Shown here: in pieces, positions 27,548 to 36,121 of the stretch
Layout: each line of letters starts with the position of its first letter
Numbering within the stretch: position 1 is the first letter of the stretch
Assembly (NCBI RefSeq): GCF_027941835.1
Contig: NZ_CP116005.1
Coordinates: 372,001 to 436,000, forward strand
Reading direction: 5' to 3'
Source of the DNA: Sphingosinicella microcystinivorans
Lineage (GTDB): Bacteria; Pseudomonadota; Alphaproteobacteria; Sphingomonadales; Sphingomonadaceae
Length of the DNA stretch: 64,000 nucleotides
The notes under the pieces: generated by a model
What the model saw: the letters and a program-made list of their open reading frames with translations, nothing else
The model's database searches: none
Told to the model about the DNA's origin: nothing
Translations under genes and position numbers: made by a program

Positions 27548-28012
27548 TCAGGCGGCTTCGCGCTTGCCCTCGATCACCTGCGGGCCCGTCTGGCCGCCGA
27601 TGACGACCTTGCGGGGCTTCTTCTCCTCGGGGATCTCGCGGACGAGATCAATGTTGAGAAGGCCGTGCTCGTAGGTCGCGCCCGTCACCTTGATGACGTC
27701 GGCGAGCTGGAAGCGGCGCTCGAAGGCGCGCTTCGCGATGCCGCGGTGGAGGAACTGGCGATCGCCGTTCTCCGTCTCGGCGGTCTTGCCGGTCACGGTC
27801 AGCGTGTTTTCCTGAACGGTGATGTCGAGTTCGCTCTCCGCGAAGCCCGCCACCGCCATCTGGATGCGGTAGGCGTTCTCGCCGGTCTTCTCGATGTTGT
27901 ACGGGGGGTATCCGCCGCCTTCGTCGCCGCGTGCGGCGAACTCCGCGAGCCGGCTGAGGTTCTCGAAGCCGATCGACGAGCGAAGCAGCGGGGAAAGATC
28001 AAATGTACGCAT
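27548..28012 (-). CDS. Small heat-shock protein (Hsp20/IbpA type)
   Basis: A 154-residue alpha-crystallin chaperone that holds unfolding proteins for DnaK/ClpB. MRTFDLSPLLRSSIGFENL opens the protein, the alpha-crystallin domain spans about 35-130 with NIEKTGENAYRIQMAVAGF and RAFERRFQL, and the C-terminal tail ends GKREAA. Start 28012 was chosen because AAAGGA lies seven bases upstream; an ATG two codons earlier would sit on that site. The leader folds over the ribosome site (see the ROSE entry). Confidence 0.95.
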   Translation of the reverse strand: MRTFDLSPLLRSSIGFENLSRLAEFAARGDEGGGYPPYNIEKTGENAYRIQMAVAGFAESELDITVQENTLTVTGKTAETENGDRQFLHRGIAKRAFERRFQLADVIKVTGATYEHGLLNIDLVREIPEEKKPRKVVIGGQTGPQVIEGKREAA

Positions 28013-28095
28013 GTCCATATCCTTTCGATTCAAAGCAATATGCGGTCTTTCGGCCCACCGTGCGGCTGGGCCTTGCCGGTCGGTCGGACCCCGAA
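28013..28095 (-). promoter_or_regulatory. ROSE-like RNA thermometer in the hsp20 leader
   Basis: On the minus strand AUAUUGCUUU (28041-28032) pairs with AAAGGAUAU (28025-28017), enclosing a six-base loop. The only defect is an unpaired G inside UUGCU opposite the AAGGA ribosome site, the hallmark of ROSE elements in alphaproteobacterial small heat-shock genes. A second stem, GGCCCA/TGGGCC, lies upstream. Warming should open the site and allow translation. Confidence 0.75.
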
Positions 28096-28129
28096 AAGGG
28101 CATCCCTTCGCCGGCGATGGTGAGGTGGT

Positions 28130-28151
28130 TGTTAACCCCTTTTGTTTCAAG
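28130..28151 (-). promoter_or_regulatory. Possible heat-shock (RpoH) promoter of hsp20
   Basis: CTTGAAAC on the minus strand (28151-28144) matches the sigma-32-type -35 box. A -10 box further toward the gene is not clear (AACCACCTC is the nearest C-rich stretch), so this is suggestive only. Confidence 0.3.
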
Positions 28152-28202
28152 ATGCCCGTTGACCCGGGAACGACAAGGCGCGATTCACTCGCGGCAACGA
28201 TG

Positions 28203-28658
28203 ATGAACGAACACACGCCGATCACGCCCAAGCTGGTGGCCGCGCTCTATACGGAGGCGATGCTGCTTGCCGACGAGGCACGCGGCTACTTCGATTCCGA
28301 GGGCCAGATGGAGCGCGCCGCGCTCGATCCGGTGCTGCGCGTCGCCTATTCGTGCGAGTCGCTGCGCGTGACGACGCGGCTGATGCACGTCGTCTCGTGG
28401 CTGCTGGTCCGCAAGGCGGTCGCCGCGGGCGAGATGAGCGAGGCCGAGGGCGAGGCGCCCGAACGCCGCCTCGGCCGCGCCGGCGACACCGAGCTCGACT
28501 CGACCCGCCTCGGCCAGCTTCCCCCGCGCGCCCGCGAGATCATCGAGGCGAGCCGCGACCTCTACGAGCGCGTCAAGCGCCTCGACGACCAGTTCGCGAC
28601 CGAAGTGCCGCTGTCCCCGGCCCGCGCGCTGCTCGGACGGCTGGAGCGGTCTTTCTAA
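28203..28658 (+). CDS. DUF1465/RcdA-like protein
   Basis: About 151 residues. TPKLVAALYTEAMLLADEARGYFD and SCESLRVTTRLMHVVSWLL match the DUF1465 family, which includes RcdA, the regulator of CtrA degradation that helps ClpXP select cell-cycle substrates in Caulobacter. The fold is a three-helix bundle. An ATG lies immediately upstream (28200). It is divergent from hsp20. The link to CtrA turnover is inferred from the family, not seen here. Confidence 0.8.
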   Translation: MNEHTPITPKLVAALYTEAMLLADEARGYFDSEGQMERAALDPVLRVAYSCESLRVTTRLMHVVSWLLVRKAVAAGEMSEAEGEAPERRLGRAGDTELDSTRLGQLPPRAREIIEASRDLYERVKRLDDQFATEVPLSPARALLGRLERSF

Positions 28659-28730
28659 AGAAGTTCCGGCAAGGTCGAGGGACGCACCAAATCCTTGCGC
28701 GCGGCGCAGGCGGTTGCCACTGTCGCGCCC

Positions 28731-29147
28731 ATGAGCCTTCAGCCGTTCCATCTGGCCTTTCCCGTCGATGACCTTGCCGCCGCCCGCCGCTTCTACGGCG
28801 GCCTGATCGGCTGCCCCGAGGGGCGCTCGTCGGAGAGCTGGGTCGATTTCGACTTCTTCGGCCACCAGATCGTCGCGCACCTCGCCCCGGCGGGCCGCAT
28901 CCACCGCAACCCCGTGGACGGCGATCAGGTGCCGGTGCCGCATTTCGGCGTCGTGCTCGACTGGGACGCCTTTCACGCGCTCGCCGAAAGGCTCGGCAAC
29001 GCCGGCGTGCGCTTCGAGATCGCCCCGCACGTCCGCTTCGCGGGCGAAGTGGGCGAGCAGGCGACGATGTTCCTGTTCGACCCCGCCGGCAACGCGCTCG
29101 AATTCAAGGCGATGCGCCATCCCGGCAACCTCTTCGCGAAGGACTGA
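28731..29147 (+). CDS. VOC-family (glyoxalase-fold) protein
   Basis: About 138 residues with a single vicinal-oxygen-chelate unit: [25 protein letters not shown] at the start and [16 protein letters not shown] at the end. Candidate metal ligands are the early His, the central His and the Glu of NALEF. Members include dioxygenases, glyoxalases and resistance proteins; the substrate is unknown. Start 28731 gives the standard N-terminus. The next gene starts two bases after its stop. Confidence 0.78.
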   Translation: MSLQPFHLAFPVDDLAAARRFYGGLIGCPEGRSSESWVDFDFFGHQIVAHLAPAGRIHRNPVDGDQVPVPHFGVVLDWDAFHALAERLGNAGVRFEIAPHVRFAGEVGEQATMFLFDPAGNALEFKAMRHPGNLFAKD

Positions 29148-29149
29148 GC

Positions 29150-29854
29150 ATGGCGACGAACGGCAACGAGCGCAGCCCCAACATCGCGCTCCTCATCGAC
29201 GCCGATCAGGGCGGGCAGAAGTATCTCGATGCCGTGCTCACCGTGCTCGCCGAGCTCGGCACGGTGAACATCCGCCGCGCCTACGGCAACTGGTCGAAGC
29301 CCGAGCTCGGCACGTGGGAGCCGGTGTTCCACGCCTATGCGATCATGCCGATGCAGCAGTTCGACATCGCCAAGCGCAAGAACGCGACCGACATGGCGAT
29401 GGCGATCGACGCGATGGACCTGCTCTATTCCGGCCGCGTCGACGGCTTCGGCCTGATGTCGTCGGACAGCGATTTCATGCCGCTCGCCATGCGTATCCGG
29501 CAGAACGGGCTTCCCGTCTACGGCTTCGGCCGCGCCAGCACGCCCGAATCCTTCCGGCAGGCGTGCACGCGCTTCATCGACGTCGACGCGCTGATGCCGG
29601 TCCCCGACAAGGCCCCGAAGGGCGAGATCGACGACCAGCTCGTGGCGCTGCTCATCGACGCCTACGACGCCGTGAAGCGCGACGAGCAGGGCTACGCGCG
29701 CCTCGCCGAGGTCGGCAAGATCGCGGGCAACCGCTCCTCCTTCGACGTGCGCAACTACGGCTTCAAGCGGCTGTCCGAGCTTGTCGAGGCCGTGCCCAAC
29801 TTCGTCACGGAACGCCGCGACGGCGGCAATGTCTACATCAGGCGCGTGCGCTGA
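29150..29854 (+). CDS. NYN-domain nuclease with LOTUS/OST-HTH domain
   Basis: A 234-residue protein. The N-terminal NYN (PIN-like) domain has acidic residues in IALLIDADQGG, KNATDMAMAIDAMDL and LMSSDSDFMPLAMRIR, expected to bind metal and cut RNA. The C-terminal part (about 155-234, DDQLVALLIDAYDAV to GNVYIRRVR) matches the OST-HTH/LOTUS domain that binds RNA. It is cytosolic and probably acts in RNA turnover. It lies two bases after the VOC gene and just upstream of a second, shorter NYN gene. Confidence 0.85.
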   Translation: MATNGNERSPNIALLIDADQGGQKYLDAVLTVLAELGTVNIRRAYGNWSKPELGTWEPVFHAYAIMPMQQFDIAKRKNATDMAMAIDAMDLLYSGRVDGFGLMSSDSDFMPLAMRIRQNGLPVYGFGRASTPESFRQACTRFIDVDALMPVPDKAPKGEIDDQLVALLIDAYDAVKRDEQGYARLAEVGKIAGNRSSFDVRNYGFKRLSELVEAVPNFVTERRDGGNVYIRRVR

Positions 29855-29897
29855 GGCGTTCGGCGTTTCTTAGGCGTTTTCTATATATAGCGGCATC

Positions 29898-30296
29898 ATG
29901 ACCGCGCACGATCCGAAGCTGCAACGGCGCATCGCCGTCATCGTGGACGCCGAAAATATGCCGGCCGAACGTGTTCGTCATGCGCTCCAGTCCGCTGCCG
30001 CAAAGGGACAGATCGTCGCCCGAACTGCGGTAGCCGACTGGCGCAAGCCAGCGCGCAAAAACTGGGACGCTACGGCAACCGACCTCGGCCTGAAGCTCGT
30101 TCACAGCTTTCCCAAGAACTCGGGAGACAGCCGGAGCGACCTAGCCATCTTTGCCGAAGCACTCGATGCCGTCCACTGGCTGGCGGCAAACGTCATTTAC
30201 CTAGTCTCCGAAGACAGTGACTTCGATATTCTGATTCGTATGCTTCGGGCACGCGATGTCGAAGTGCACCGCGTCACCAAAGACAAGATCGCATAG
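29898..30296 (+). CDS. Stand-alone NYN-domain protein
   Basis: A 132-residue single-domain protein with the same acidic motifs as its neighbour (IAVIVDAENMPAERV, DSRSDLAIFAEALDAV, LVSEDSDFDILIRMLRARDVEV) but no LOTUS domain. Codon third positions are visibly less GC-biased than in surrounding genes, and the two NYN sequences are diverged, so it looks acquired or fast-evolving rather than a recent duplicate. Sequence up to the start contains TTTTCTATATATAGCGGC, a plausible -10 region of its own. Confidence 0.75.
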   Translation: MTAHDPKLQRRIAVIVDAENMPAERVRHALQSAAAKGQIVARTAVADWRKPARKNWDATATDLGLKLVHSFPKNSGDSRSDLAIFAEALDAVHWLAANVIYLVSEDSDFDILIRMLRARDVEVHRVTKDKIA

Positions 30297-30319
30297 GGCA
30301 ATCGGATAGCTATCTCTGC

Positions 30320-30390
30320 GTCCCTCGACTTCGCTCGGGATGAACAGCCTTTATACTCTACGATCCTCATCCCGAGCGAAGTCGAGGGAC
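30320..30390. repeat. Long inverted repeat, copy 1
   Basis: Two perfect 24-base arms (30320-30343 and 30367-30390), containing CCTCGACTTCGCTCGGGATG and its complement, flank a 23-base spacer. They lie just after the rlmB stop. The same arms occur at 31321-31407 on the other side of rlmB. This looks like a dispersed intergenic palindrome family. Confidence 0.9.
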
Positions 30391-30394
30391 ACAC

Positions 30395-31138
30395 CTACCG
30401 GCGCGAAGTCACCGCGTAGAGCGCCACCGCCGCCGCGTTCGAGACGTTGAGGCTCTCGACGCGCCGGGAGATCGGCAGCTTCGCCAGCACGTCGCAGTGC
30501 GCGCCGACGTTCTGGCGCATCCCCGGCCCTTCGGCGCCCAGCACGAGCACCGTCGGCATGTCGGCGAGCACGTCGGCAAGCACCTTGTCGGCGTCGCCGG
30601 TGAGGCCGATGCGCCAGTAGCCCGCCTTCGCCAGCTCCTCGAGCGCGCGGGACAGGTTCGTCACCCGCACCCACGGCACCACTTCGAGCGCGCCGGACGC
30701 CGCCTTCGCGAGCGCGCCCGATTCGGGCGGCGCATGGCGGTCCTGCGTCACCACCGCCGCCACGCCGAATGCCGCCGCCGAGCGCAGGATGGCGCCGACA
30801 TTGTGCGGGTCCGTCACCTGATCGAGCACGAGGATCGGTCCCTCGAGCCCGATCACGTCCTCGAGGTGGATGTCCTCGAGCGGCTCGACCTCAAGCACGA
30901 GGCCCTGATGCGGCGCATCGGCCGGCACGAGGCGGGCGAGGTCCGCCGCCTGCCCGATCTCCACGGGGAGGCCTTCGGGCAGGTGGAACTTCTGCGCGAT
31001 CTCGCTCGTCACCCACAGCTTGCGCGGCGTCCGCTCCGGATTGCCCAGCGCCGCCTCGACGGCGTGCTTCCCGTAGAAGCGCGGGTATCTGAACGCACCG
31101 CCGCCCTTCGCCTTGCCGGATTTGCCCCGTCTGCCCAT
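30395..31138 (-). CDS. rlmB: TrmH-family rRNA 2'-O-methyltransferase (RlmB-like)
   Basis: A 247-residue SPOUT methyltransferase. A small substrate-binding N-terminal domain (RYPRFYGKHAVEAALGN) precedes the knotted SAM-binding domain with motif 1 LDQVTDPHNVGAILRSAAAFG, motif 2 LGAEGPGMRQNV and motif 3 SLNVSNAAAVALY. RlmB methylates G2251 of 23S rRNA in E. coli; a tRNA target cannot be fully excluded. It is monocistronic and flanked on both sides by copies of the same inverted repeat. Confidence 0.88.
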   Translation of the reverse strand: MGRRGKSGKAKGGGAFRYPRFYGKHAVEAALGNPERTPRKLWVTSEIAQKFHLPEGLPVEIGQAADLARLVPADAPHQGLVLEVEPLEDIHLEDVIGLEGPILVLDQVTDPHNVGAILRSAAAFGVAAVVTQDRHAPPESGALAKAASGALEVVPWVRVTNLSRALEELAKAGYWRIGLTGDADKVLADVLADMPTVLVLGAEGPGMRQNVGAHCDVLAKLPISRRVESLNVSNAAAVALYAVTSRR

Positions 31139-31191
31139 TGCCGTCTTCCCGTTCCGCCGCGACGCTGCGCGCGTCTTTGCGGCTCCTTAGA

Positions 31192-31237
31192 GCATCGTGC
31201 GGAAAAGTGGGAACCGGTTTTCCGCGAAGAACGATGC
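31192..31237. repeat. Palindromic intergenic element
   Basis: A bipartite palindrome: GCATCGT/ACGATGC outside and GCGGAAAA/TTTTCCGC inside, with GAACCGG at the centre. It resembles an intergenic palindrome common in alphaproteobacterial genomes. No gene is seen between 31139 and 31551; the rest of that stretch holds copy 2 of the long inverted repeat and the leader of the next gene. Confidence 0.7.
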
Positions 31238-31320
31238 GGCCACGAAGAGATGGAGCGGGCTGCGTGATTCCGGCGATCGCGCAGCCCGCTTCAGGGCGGA
31301 TCGACATTCAAGATGCAGGT

Positions 31321-31407
31321 TGTGCGTCCCTCGACTTCGCTCGGGATGATACCCGTTTTTACAAGCTGCCAAGGCCCTTCATCCCGAGCGAAGTCGAGGG
31401 ACGCACA
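31321..31407. repeat. Long inverted repeat, copy 2
   Basis: Two perfect 29-base arms (31321-31349 and 31379-31407) contain the same 24-base core as copy 1. The spacer differs in sequence from that of copy 1, so only the arms are conserved. Confidence 0.9.
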
Positions 31408-31551
31408 AGGCATGTGGTATTCTTCCGTCCGCACGGCAGCGCTCACGGCGAATGTCGATCAGCCCCAGCCCGCGCGTTCCCCCTCTTCAACCCTCTGTTC
31501 GGTGTCCGCGCGTTGCTGTATGAATGTCCGGTCAACCGGAAGGGGGCTTCC

Positions 31552-32289
31552 ATGGCGACTCTGGCACCGCGGCGCTCGGCGGCACCGGCCGACCGCTGGT
31601 TCTTCACGTCGACGGCGCTGCTGATGCTTGCGCTCGTCTTCATCGGCTTCGCGCCGAGCTACTACCTGTCGGGCGTCCTCGCGCCGCCGCCGGGGCTGAA
31701 GCCGCCGACGCCGCTCGTCCACGTGCACGGCGTCCTGTTCTCGGCATGGATGCTGCTGTTCGTGCTGCAGACGCAGCTCGTCGCGTGGCGGCGCACCGAT
31801 CTGCACCGCGCGCTCGGCACGATCGGCTTCGTGATGCTGCCGGCCATGATCGTGATCGCGACGGTTTCGGCGCTCTACGGGGTCCACCGCGCGTCCGGCC
31901 CGCCGATGATCCCGCCGCTCACCTTCCTTGCCGTGCCGCTCCTCGACGTTCCGGTGTTCGCGCTGCTCATCGGCGGCGCGCTCGCCAACCGCCGCACGCC
32001 GCAGATGCACAAGCGGCTGATGTTCATTGCGATGATCGGCATGATGAGCCCGGCGATCGGGCGGATGCCCCTGCCCCCGCCGTTCGTGGGGCCGGTGGCG
32101 ATCTTCGCGCTGCCGGACCTGTTCCTGCTCGCGCTCGTGCTCTTCGACCTGATGACGCTCGGCCGCGTCCACCGCGCGACCGTTTGGGGCGGTCTGCTGC
32201 TCGTCGGCTCGCAGGTCCTTCGCGTGCTGATCTGGGAAACGGAGGGCTGGCTGGCCTTCGCGCGCTGGGCTTCGGGGCTCGTCGCCTGA
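31552..32289 (+). CDS. Multi-pass membrane protein of unknown function
   Basis: A 245-residue protein with about six hydrophobic helices. Conserved-looking polar positions include LVHVHGVLFSAWMLLFVLQTQLVAWRR (split here by helix), TDLHRALG and MHKRLMFIAM, whose histidines could bind haem or metal, though no named family is recognised. Start 31552 has AAGGGGG upstream; reading further left would run through the intergenic palindromes. The tRNA-Tyr gene follows. Confidence 0.7.
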   Translation: MATLAPRRSAAPADRWFFTSTALLMLALVFIGFAPSYYLSGVLAPPPGLKPPTPLVHVHGVLFSAWMLLFVLQTQLVAWRRTDLHRALGTIGFVMLPAMIVIATVSALYGVHRASGPPMIPPLTFLAVPLLDVPVFALLIGGALANRRTPQMHKRLMFIAMIGMMSPAIGRMPLPPPFVGPVAIFALPDLFLLALVLFDLMTLGRVHRATVWGGLLLVGSQVLRVLIWETEGWLAFARWASGLVA

Positions 32290-32380
32290 GGGCCCACATC
32301 ACGCGTTGACATCGCCGCGGCCATTCGCCATCTAGCCCGCCTTGCCGCGCCCGGCTTTCCCGCCGGGCCGCCCGCCCTGT

Positions 32381-32465
32381 GGAGGGGTGGCCGAGTGGTT
32401 AAAGGCAGCAGACTGTAAATCTGCCCGCATAGCGTACGCTGGTTCGAATCCAGCCCCCTCCACCA
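32381..32465 (+). tRNA. trnY: tRNA-Tyr (GTA anticodon)
   Basis: A class II tRNA of 85 bases: acceptor GGAGGGG/CCCCTCC, anticodon stem-loop CAGACTGTAAATCTG (GTA), long variable arm, T-loop TTCGAAT and an encoded ACCA. Its 3' end is the left attachment site of the integrative element; integration keeps the tRNA intact. Confidence 0.97.
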
Positions 32466-32470
32466 TCCCG
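32449..32470 (+). repeat. attL of the tRNA-Tyr element
   Basis: A 22-base direct repeat (TCCAGCCCCCTCCACCATCC plus CG) covering the T-arm 3' side, acceptor 3' strand and CCA of tRNA-Tyr. An identical copy lies at 38270-38291. Confidence 0.92.
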
Positions 32471-32517
32471 TCAGAATTATGGGGCATTTTCAATCCTTTA
32501 GCTGGGTTTTTGTCAAA

Positions 32518-33594
32518 CTACGATTCGAGTTTGACAATCTTTGTTGCCGTTTCACCCCCTCCGATTGCCGCAATAGCATCCCTAGCCAGTTGCGCCTGAT
32601 TAGCGGCGGCGGTGTACCGGACGACCTCTTTCAAGGTTTTATGGCCCGTGATCGCCATGATTTGGTGAGGGGTACAGCCCGCCTCTGCCAAGCGCCGCGA
32701 TGCAGCCTTTCTAAGGCCGTGGGGTGAGCGGCCCAGAGGCAAACCGGCGTCCTGAACGCAATCACGAAACCAGTTCGTGAAGCTCTCCGGCGTGAAAGGC
32801 TTCCCATGAGCCGACACGATAAAGGTCATATTGCCCGACTCGGTAGCGTCCAGCACCCGCCTCAACTCCGGATGAATCGGGATTTGAAGCCGCGCTTTCG
32901 TCTTATGCTGGCAAACGGAAATCGTCCCGTCCCGGACATGTTGACGGCCCATGCTCACGACATCCGACCGCCGCTGAGCGGTATACAGCAAGAGCGCCAT
33001 AGCGAGTCGCGCACGGCTGCCCAGCTTATGGCACGCCTCGAACTTCGCGATTTCTTCTTCCGTCCAGCTATGAAACCCCGTGGATGCAGATCGGATTTTC
33101 CGGACGTGCAGCGTCGGGTCGTCACGCCGTATGTTTCGCTCAACGGCAAAGCGCATGAGCATCCGAAGCATTCGCAGCAAGTTGTTCGCAGCGGCCGGTG
33201 TATCCGCCTTCGCATCCAGCATAGCCCGTATGTGGTGGGGCTCCAGTGCCGCGACATTCCTGTCGCCGTATTTGGAGCCGCCCCCGTTAGGCTTACTCTC
33301 GCGGAAGTTTTCGATGATGTTCCGATAAGTCCGGCGGGTCGCGTCCGATAGAGTCCGATAATCGGCCGAACTATAGTAGCTCGCGATCAGGGAATTGAAC
33401 GTGCCGGGTTTGATACGCGCGTTCGCTTCCTTCGGCGTGCCCTCCAGCGCGGCCTGATAAGCTTCCATGAACTCCGTTGAACCGGGCAGGCCGGGAAGAG
33501 CTATGCGTTTGCAGCCCGGCTTCCGAAAGTAATAGCGCTGTTTGCCGAAACGGTCGCGGAACGCCTGAATGTATTTTAGCATCAGTCGTGTCAT
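32518..33594 (-). CDS. int: Tyrosine recombinase (integrase)
   Basis: A 358-residue tyrosine recombinase. The N-terminal arm and core-binding region (about 1-180) is followed by the catalytic domain: first Arg in LLYTAQRRSDVV, the HGLRKAASRR box, the His of GHKTLKEVVRYT and the nucleophile Tyr in that same segment (RYTAA). It should catalyse integration and excision at tRNA-Tyr and lies 47 bases from attL. Its ATG overlaps the original stop of the primase gene (CAATGACAC), so translation was coupled before the IS inserted. Confidence 0.93.
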   Translation of the reverse strand: MTRLMLKYIQAFRDRFGKQRYYFRKPGCKRIALPGLPGSTEFMEAYQAALEGTPKEANARIKPGTFNSLIASYYSSADYRTLSDATRRTYRNIIENFRESKPNGGGSKYGDRNVAALEPHHIRAMLDAKADTPAAANNLLRMLRMLMRFAVERNIRRDDPTLHVRKIRSASTGFHSWTEEEIAKFEACHKLGSRARLAMALLLYTAQRRSDVVSMGRQHVRDGTISVCQHKTKARLQIPIHPELRRVLDATESGNMTFIVSAHGKPFTPESFTNWFRDCVQDAGLPLGRSPHGLRKAASRRLAEAGCTPHQIMAITGHKTLKEVVRYTAAANQAQLARDAIAAIGGGETATKIVKLES

Positions 33595-33635
33595 TGCAGC
33601 ACATCATCCCACTCATTGAAGCGGGATGCCTCATC
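33591..33635 (-). pseudogene. Severed 3' end of the primase/helicase gene
   Basis: Fifteen codons on the minus strand reading DEASRFNEWDDVLQ and stop. They begin with the 7-base target duplication (GATGAGG) that also occurs in frame at 36163-36157. Joining the two sides without the IS gives an unbroken 722-residue protein whose stop overlaps the integrase start. Confidence 0.85.
33629..33635 (+). repeat. IS target duplication, left copy
   Basis: CCTCATC, identical to 36157-36163. Its correctness is supported because deleting the IS plus one copy restores an open frame. Confidence 0.8.
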
Positions 33636-33816
33636 ATCTGTCAAACGGCGTTCAAAAGGGACCCCCGATCGGCGTCGAAGAGGGACCCCCTTTTCGGATA
33701 ATATGATGCTGGTTTGTTGAAGATGGCCTTGCGCTGCGTGCGGCGGAGGGCGGGCGTAGCCCGACCGGAGGCGCGCGCAGCGCAAGATAGATTTTTGAAG
33801 GCGCCGAAGGTGGCTG

Positions 33817-34545
33817 TCAGCTGCGGTTTTTGAAGCGCCAGCTGTCGTTGCCCGTCTCGACGATATCGCAGTGGTGGGTGACGCGGTCGAGCAGCGCCGT
33901 GGTCATCTTGGGATCGCCGAACACGGTCGGCCATTCGCCGAAGGCGAGGTTCGTGGTGATGATGACGCTGGTCCGCTCATAAAGCTTGCTGATGAGGTGG
34001 AACAGCAACTGCCCTCCCGAGCGGGCGAACGGCAGATAACCGAGCTCGTCGAGCACGATCAGGTCGAGCCGCGACAGCTGCGCCGCCAGGGTCCCGCCTT
34101 TGCCGATCCGGGTCTCCTCTTCGAGGCGTGTCACCAGATCGACGGTGTTGAAGTAGCGGGCGCGAGCGCCCCTTCGCACGACATTGGCGGTGATCGCGAT
34201 GGCGAGGTGGGTCTTGCCTGTCCCCGTGCCGCCGACCAGCACGATATTGCGGCGAGGCGGGAGGAAGGAGCCATCGTGAAGGGAGCGGATCATCTCCTCA
34301 TTGATCGGTGTGCCCTCGAAGCTGAACCGCTCCAGGTCCTTCACCACGGGCAGCCTCGCAGCCGTCATCCGATAGCGGATGGAGGCTGCATCCCGGTGGG
34401 TCGCCTCAGCACGGAGCAGGTCGGTCAGTATCTCCATGGTGGTGCGCTTGCGCTGGAGGCCGGTGGTGACCGCCTCGTCGAACGCCGCCGCCATGCCCTT
34501 GAGTCCGAGGCCGCGCATCGTGTCGATCATATCATGCCGCTGCAT
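33817..34545 (-). CDS. istB: IS21 transposition helper ATPase IstB
   Basis: About 242 residues. A DnaC-like AAA+ ATPase: Walker [12 protein letters not shown], Walker [13 protein letters not shown], sensor region [14 protein letters not shown]. It controls target choice for IstA. The start was set at [17 protein letters not shown] (34545), overlapping the istA end by 14 bases; earlier ATGs at 34548 and 34575 are possible. Confidence 0.93.
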   Translation of the reverse strand: MQRHDMIDTMRGLGLKGMAAAFDEAVTTGLQRKRTTMEILTDLLRAEATHRDAASIRYRMTAARLPVVKDLERFSFEGTPINEEMIRSLHDGSFLPPRRNIVLVGGTGTGKTHLAIAITANVVRRGARARYFNTVDLVTRLEEETRIGKGGTLAAQLSRLDLIVLDELGYLPFARSGGQLLFHLISKLYERTSVIITTNLAFGEWPTVFGDPKMTTALLDRVTHHCDIVETGNDSWRFKNRS

Positions 34546-36046
34546 CATAGCCTCGCAGCAGATCATAGCGGGCACAGTCGGCGAGCGGAGGATGCTGCAG
34601 CATCCGGTCTTCCGAAGTGACGATGCTGTGGGGTGTCGCCGGCTCGCGGCGCCGGGAGAGGATGTTGAGGATCAGCTCGTCGCTGGCCGTTCCGTTCGCC
34701 AACGCTTCGCGCACGGCAGCCTCTACCGGCTCCAGGCCATCGGTGAGCACCGCCGAGAGGACCCGCACGAACCTGCGATCGGCCTCGTCCCCGGTGCCGA
34801 GCCTTCGCCGTAATCGGTGCAGGGCGGGCGGCAGATCCCAGTCCTGGAACGGTGCGCCGTTACGCAGCGCGCCGGGCTTGTGCGCGAGGACCGGCAGATA
34901 ATGCCAGGGATCGTATATCGTGCGGTTCCGACCGAAGTGGCGCTCATGCTCCCCGACGATCGCATCGCCGCAGCGTATGACGATGCGATCGGCATAGGAG
35001 CGCACCTGAACGGTCCGGCGTGCGGCCGTCGACATGACCGAGTAGCGGTTGCGATCGAAGCTGATGAGGCAGGTGCCGGTGACGGCATGCTCGCTCTCAT
35101 GGAAGCCGTCGAACGGTGCCAGGATCGGCTGCAGGGCCGGTCGCTCCATATCCAGCGCCTCGGCGACGGTAATATCCCCGCGTTCGGGATGGGCATGATG
35201 CTCGGCCCAGCGCCGGCACTCGGCCTCCAGCCACCCGTTGAGCTCGGCCAGGCTGGCGAACCGGAGTCGCGGCTGGAAGAAGCGGCCTCGGATCGTCTGG
35301 ACCTGCTGCTCGACCTGGCCCTTCTCCCATCCCGCCGCCGGCGAGCAGGCGGTCGGCTCGACCATGTAATGATCGGTCATGATCAGGAAGCGGCGGTTGA
35401 ACACACGCTCCTTGCCGGTGAACACGGCCGTCACCGCCGTCTTCATATTATCGTAGATACCGCGTCGCGGCACACCGCCGAAGAACGCGAACGCCCGGGC
35501 ATGGGCATCGAACAGCATCTCCTGGCCCTCGCGCGGATAGGCTCGGACATAGGGTGCGCGCGAGTCGCAGAGACGCATATGCGCCACCTTCACCCGCATC
35601 GGCTTGCCGGCGATCTCCACATCCTCGTGGCTCCAGTCGAACTGGTAGGCCTCACCCGGCTGGAAGGTCATCGGGATGAACGCCGGTGCGCCTTCGCCAG
35701 CATCCTTCCGCCGCGCAGCACGCCAGCGCGCCGCATAGCGGCGCACCGCATCATAGGATCCATCGAACCCCTCGCGCACCAGCAGGTCATGGATACGCGT
35801 CATCCGTAGCCGATCGCGGCGGCCGCGACCTTCGTTCTCCTCAAGCAGCGCATCGAGACGATCCTGATAAGGACCGATCCGCGGCAGCGGCTGGACTTTG
35901 CGCTGATAGTTGAACGCCGCCTCCGGCGACCGGATCGCTTTGCGGACGACCTTCCGCGACAAACGAAGGTCACGAGCGATCGCCTTGATCGCCTTACCCG
36001 CTGCATGCTCACGCCGAATCCGAACCACTGTCTCCACGATCAACAT
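34532..36046 (-). CDS. istA: IS21 transposase IstA
   Basis: A 504-residue transposase. An N-terminal helix-turn-helix ([22 protein letters not shown]) is followed by the DDE catalytic core: D in [14 protein letters not shown] in [10 protein letters not shown], and E in [18 protein letters not shown]-terminal beta domain follows ([21 protein letters not shown]). The length is normal for the family, so the element is probably still active. Confidence 0.95.
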   Translation of the reverse strand: MLIVETVVRIRREHAAGKAIKAIARDLRLSRKVVRKAIRSPEAAFNYQRKVQPLPRIGPYQDRLDALLEENEGRGRRDRLRMTRIHDLLVREGFDGSYDAVRRYAARWRAARRKDAGEGAPAFIPMTFQPGEAYQFDWSHEDVEIAGKPMRVKVAHMRLCDSRAPYVRAYPREGQEMLFDAHARAFAFFGGVPRRGIYDNMKTAVTAVFTGKERVFNRRFLIMTDHYMVEPTACSPAAGWEKGQVEQQVQTIRGRFFQPRLRFASLAELNGWLEAECRRWAEHHAHPERGDITVAEALDMERPALQPILAPFDGFHESEHAVTGTCLISFDRNRYSVMSTAARRTVQVRSYADRIVIRCGDAIVGEHERHFGRNRTIYDPWHYLPVLAHKPGALRNGAPFQDWDLPPALHRLRRRLGTGDEADRRFVRVLSAVLTDGLEPVEAAVREALANGTASDELILNILSRRREPATPHSIVTSEDRMLQHPPLADCARYDLLRGYDAAA

Positions 36047-36121
36047 CCCGTTCTCGCCAACTGATCAAAACCAGTCGGCCGACTAAATCCCCGGGATGAA
36101 GGGGTCCTTTTTGCACGCCGA

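Noticed and set aside
30320-31407. The inverted repeats as a CRISPR array or a composite transposon
   Set aside because: Only two palindromes with unrelated spacers, no cas genes and no transposase between or beside them.
33591-33785. A 64-codon minus-strand frame ending DEASRFNEWDDVLQ
   Set aside because: It is a chimera of the IS left end with the severed tail of the primase gene, not a gene.
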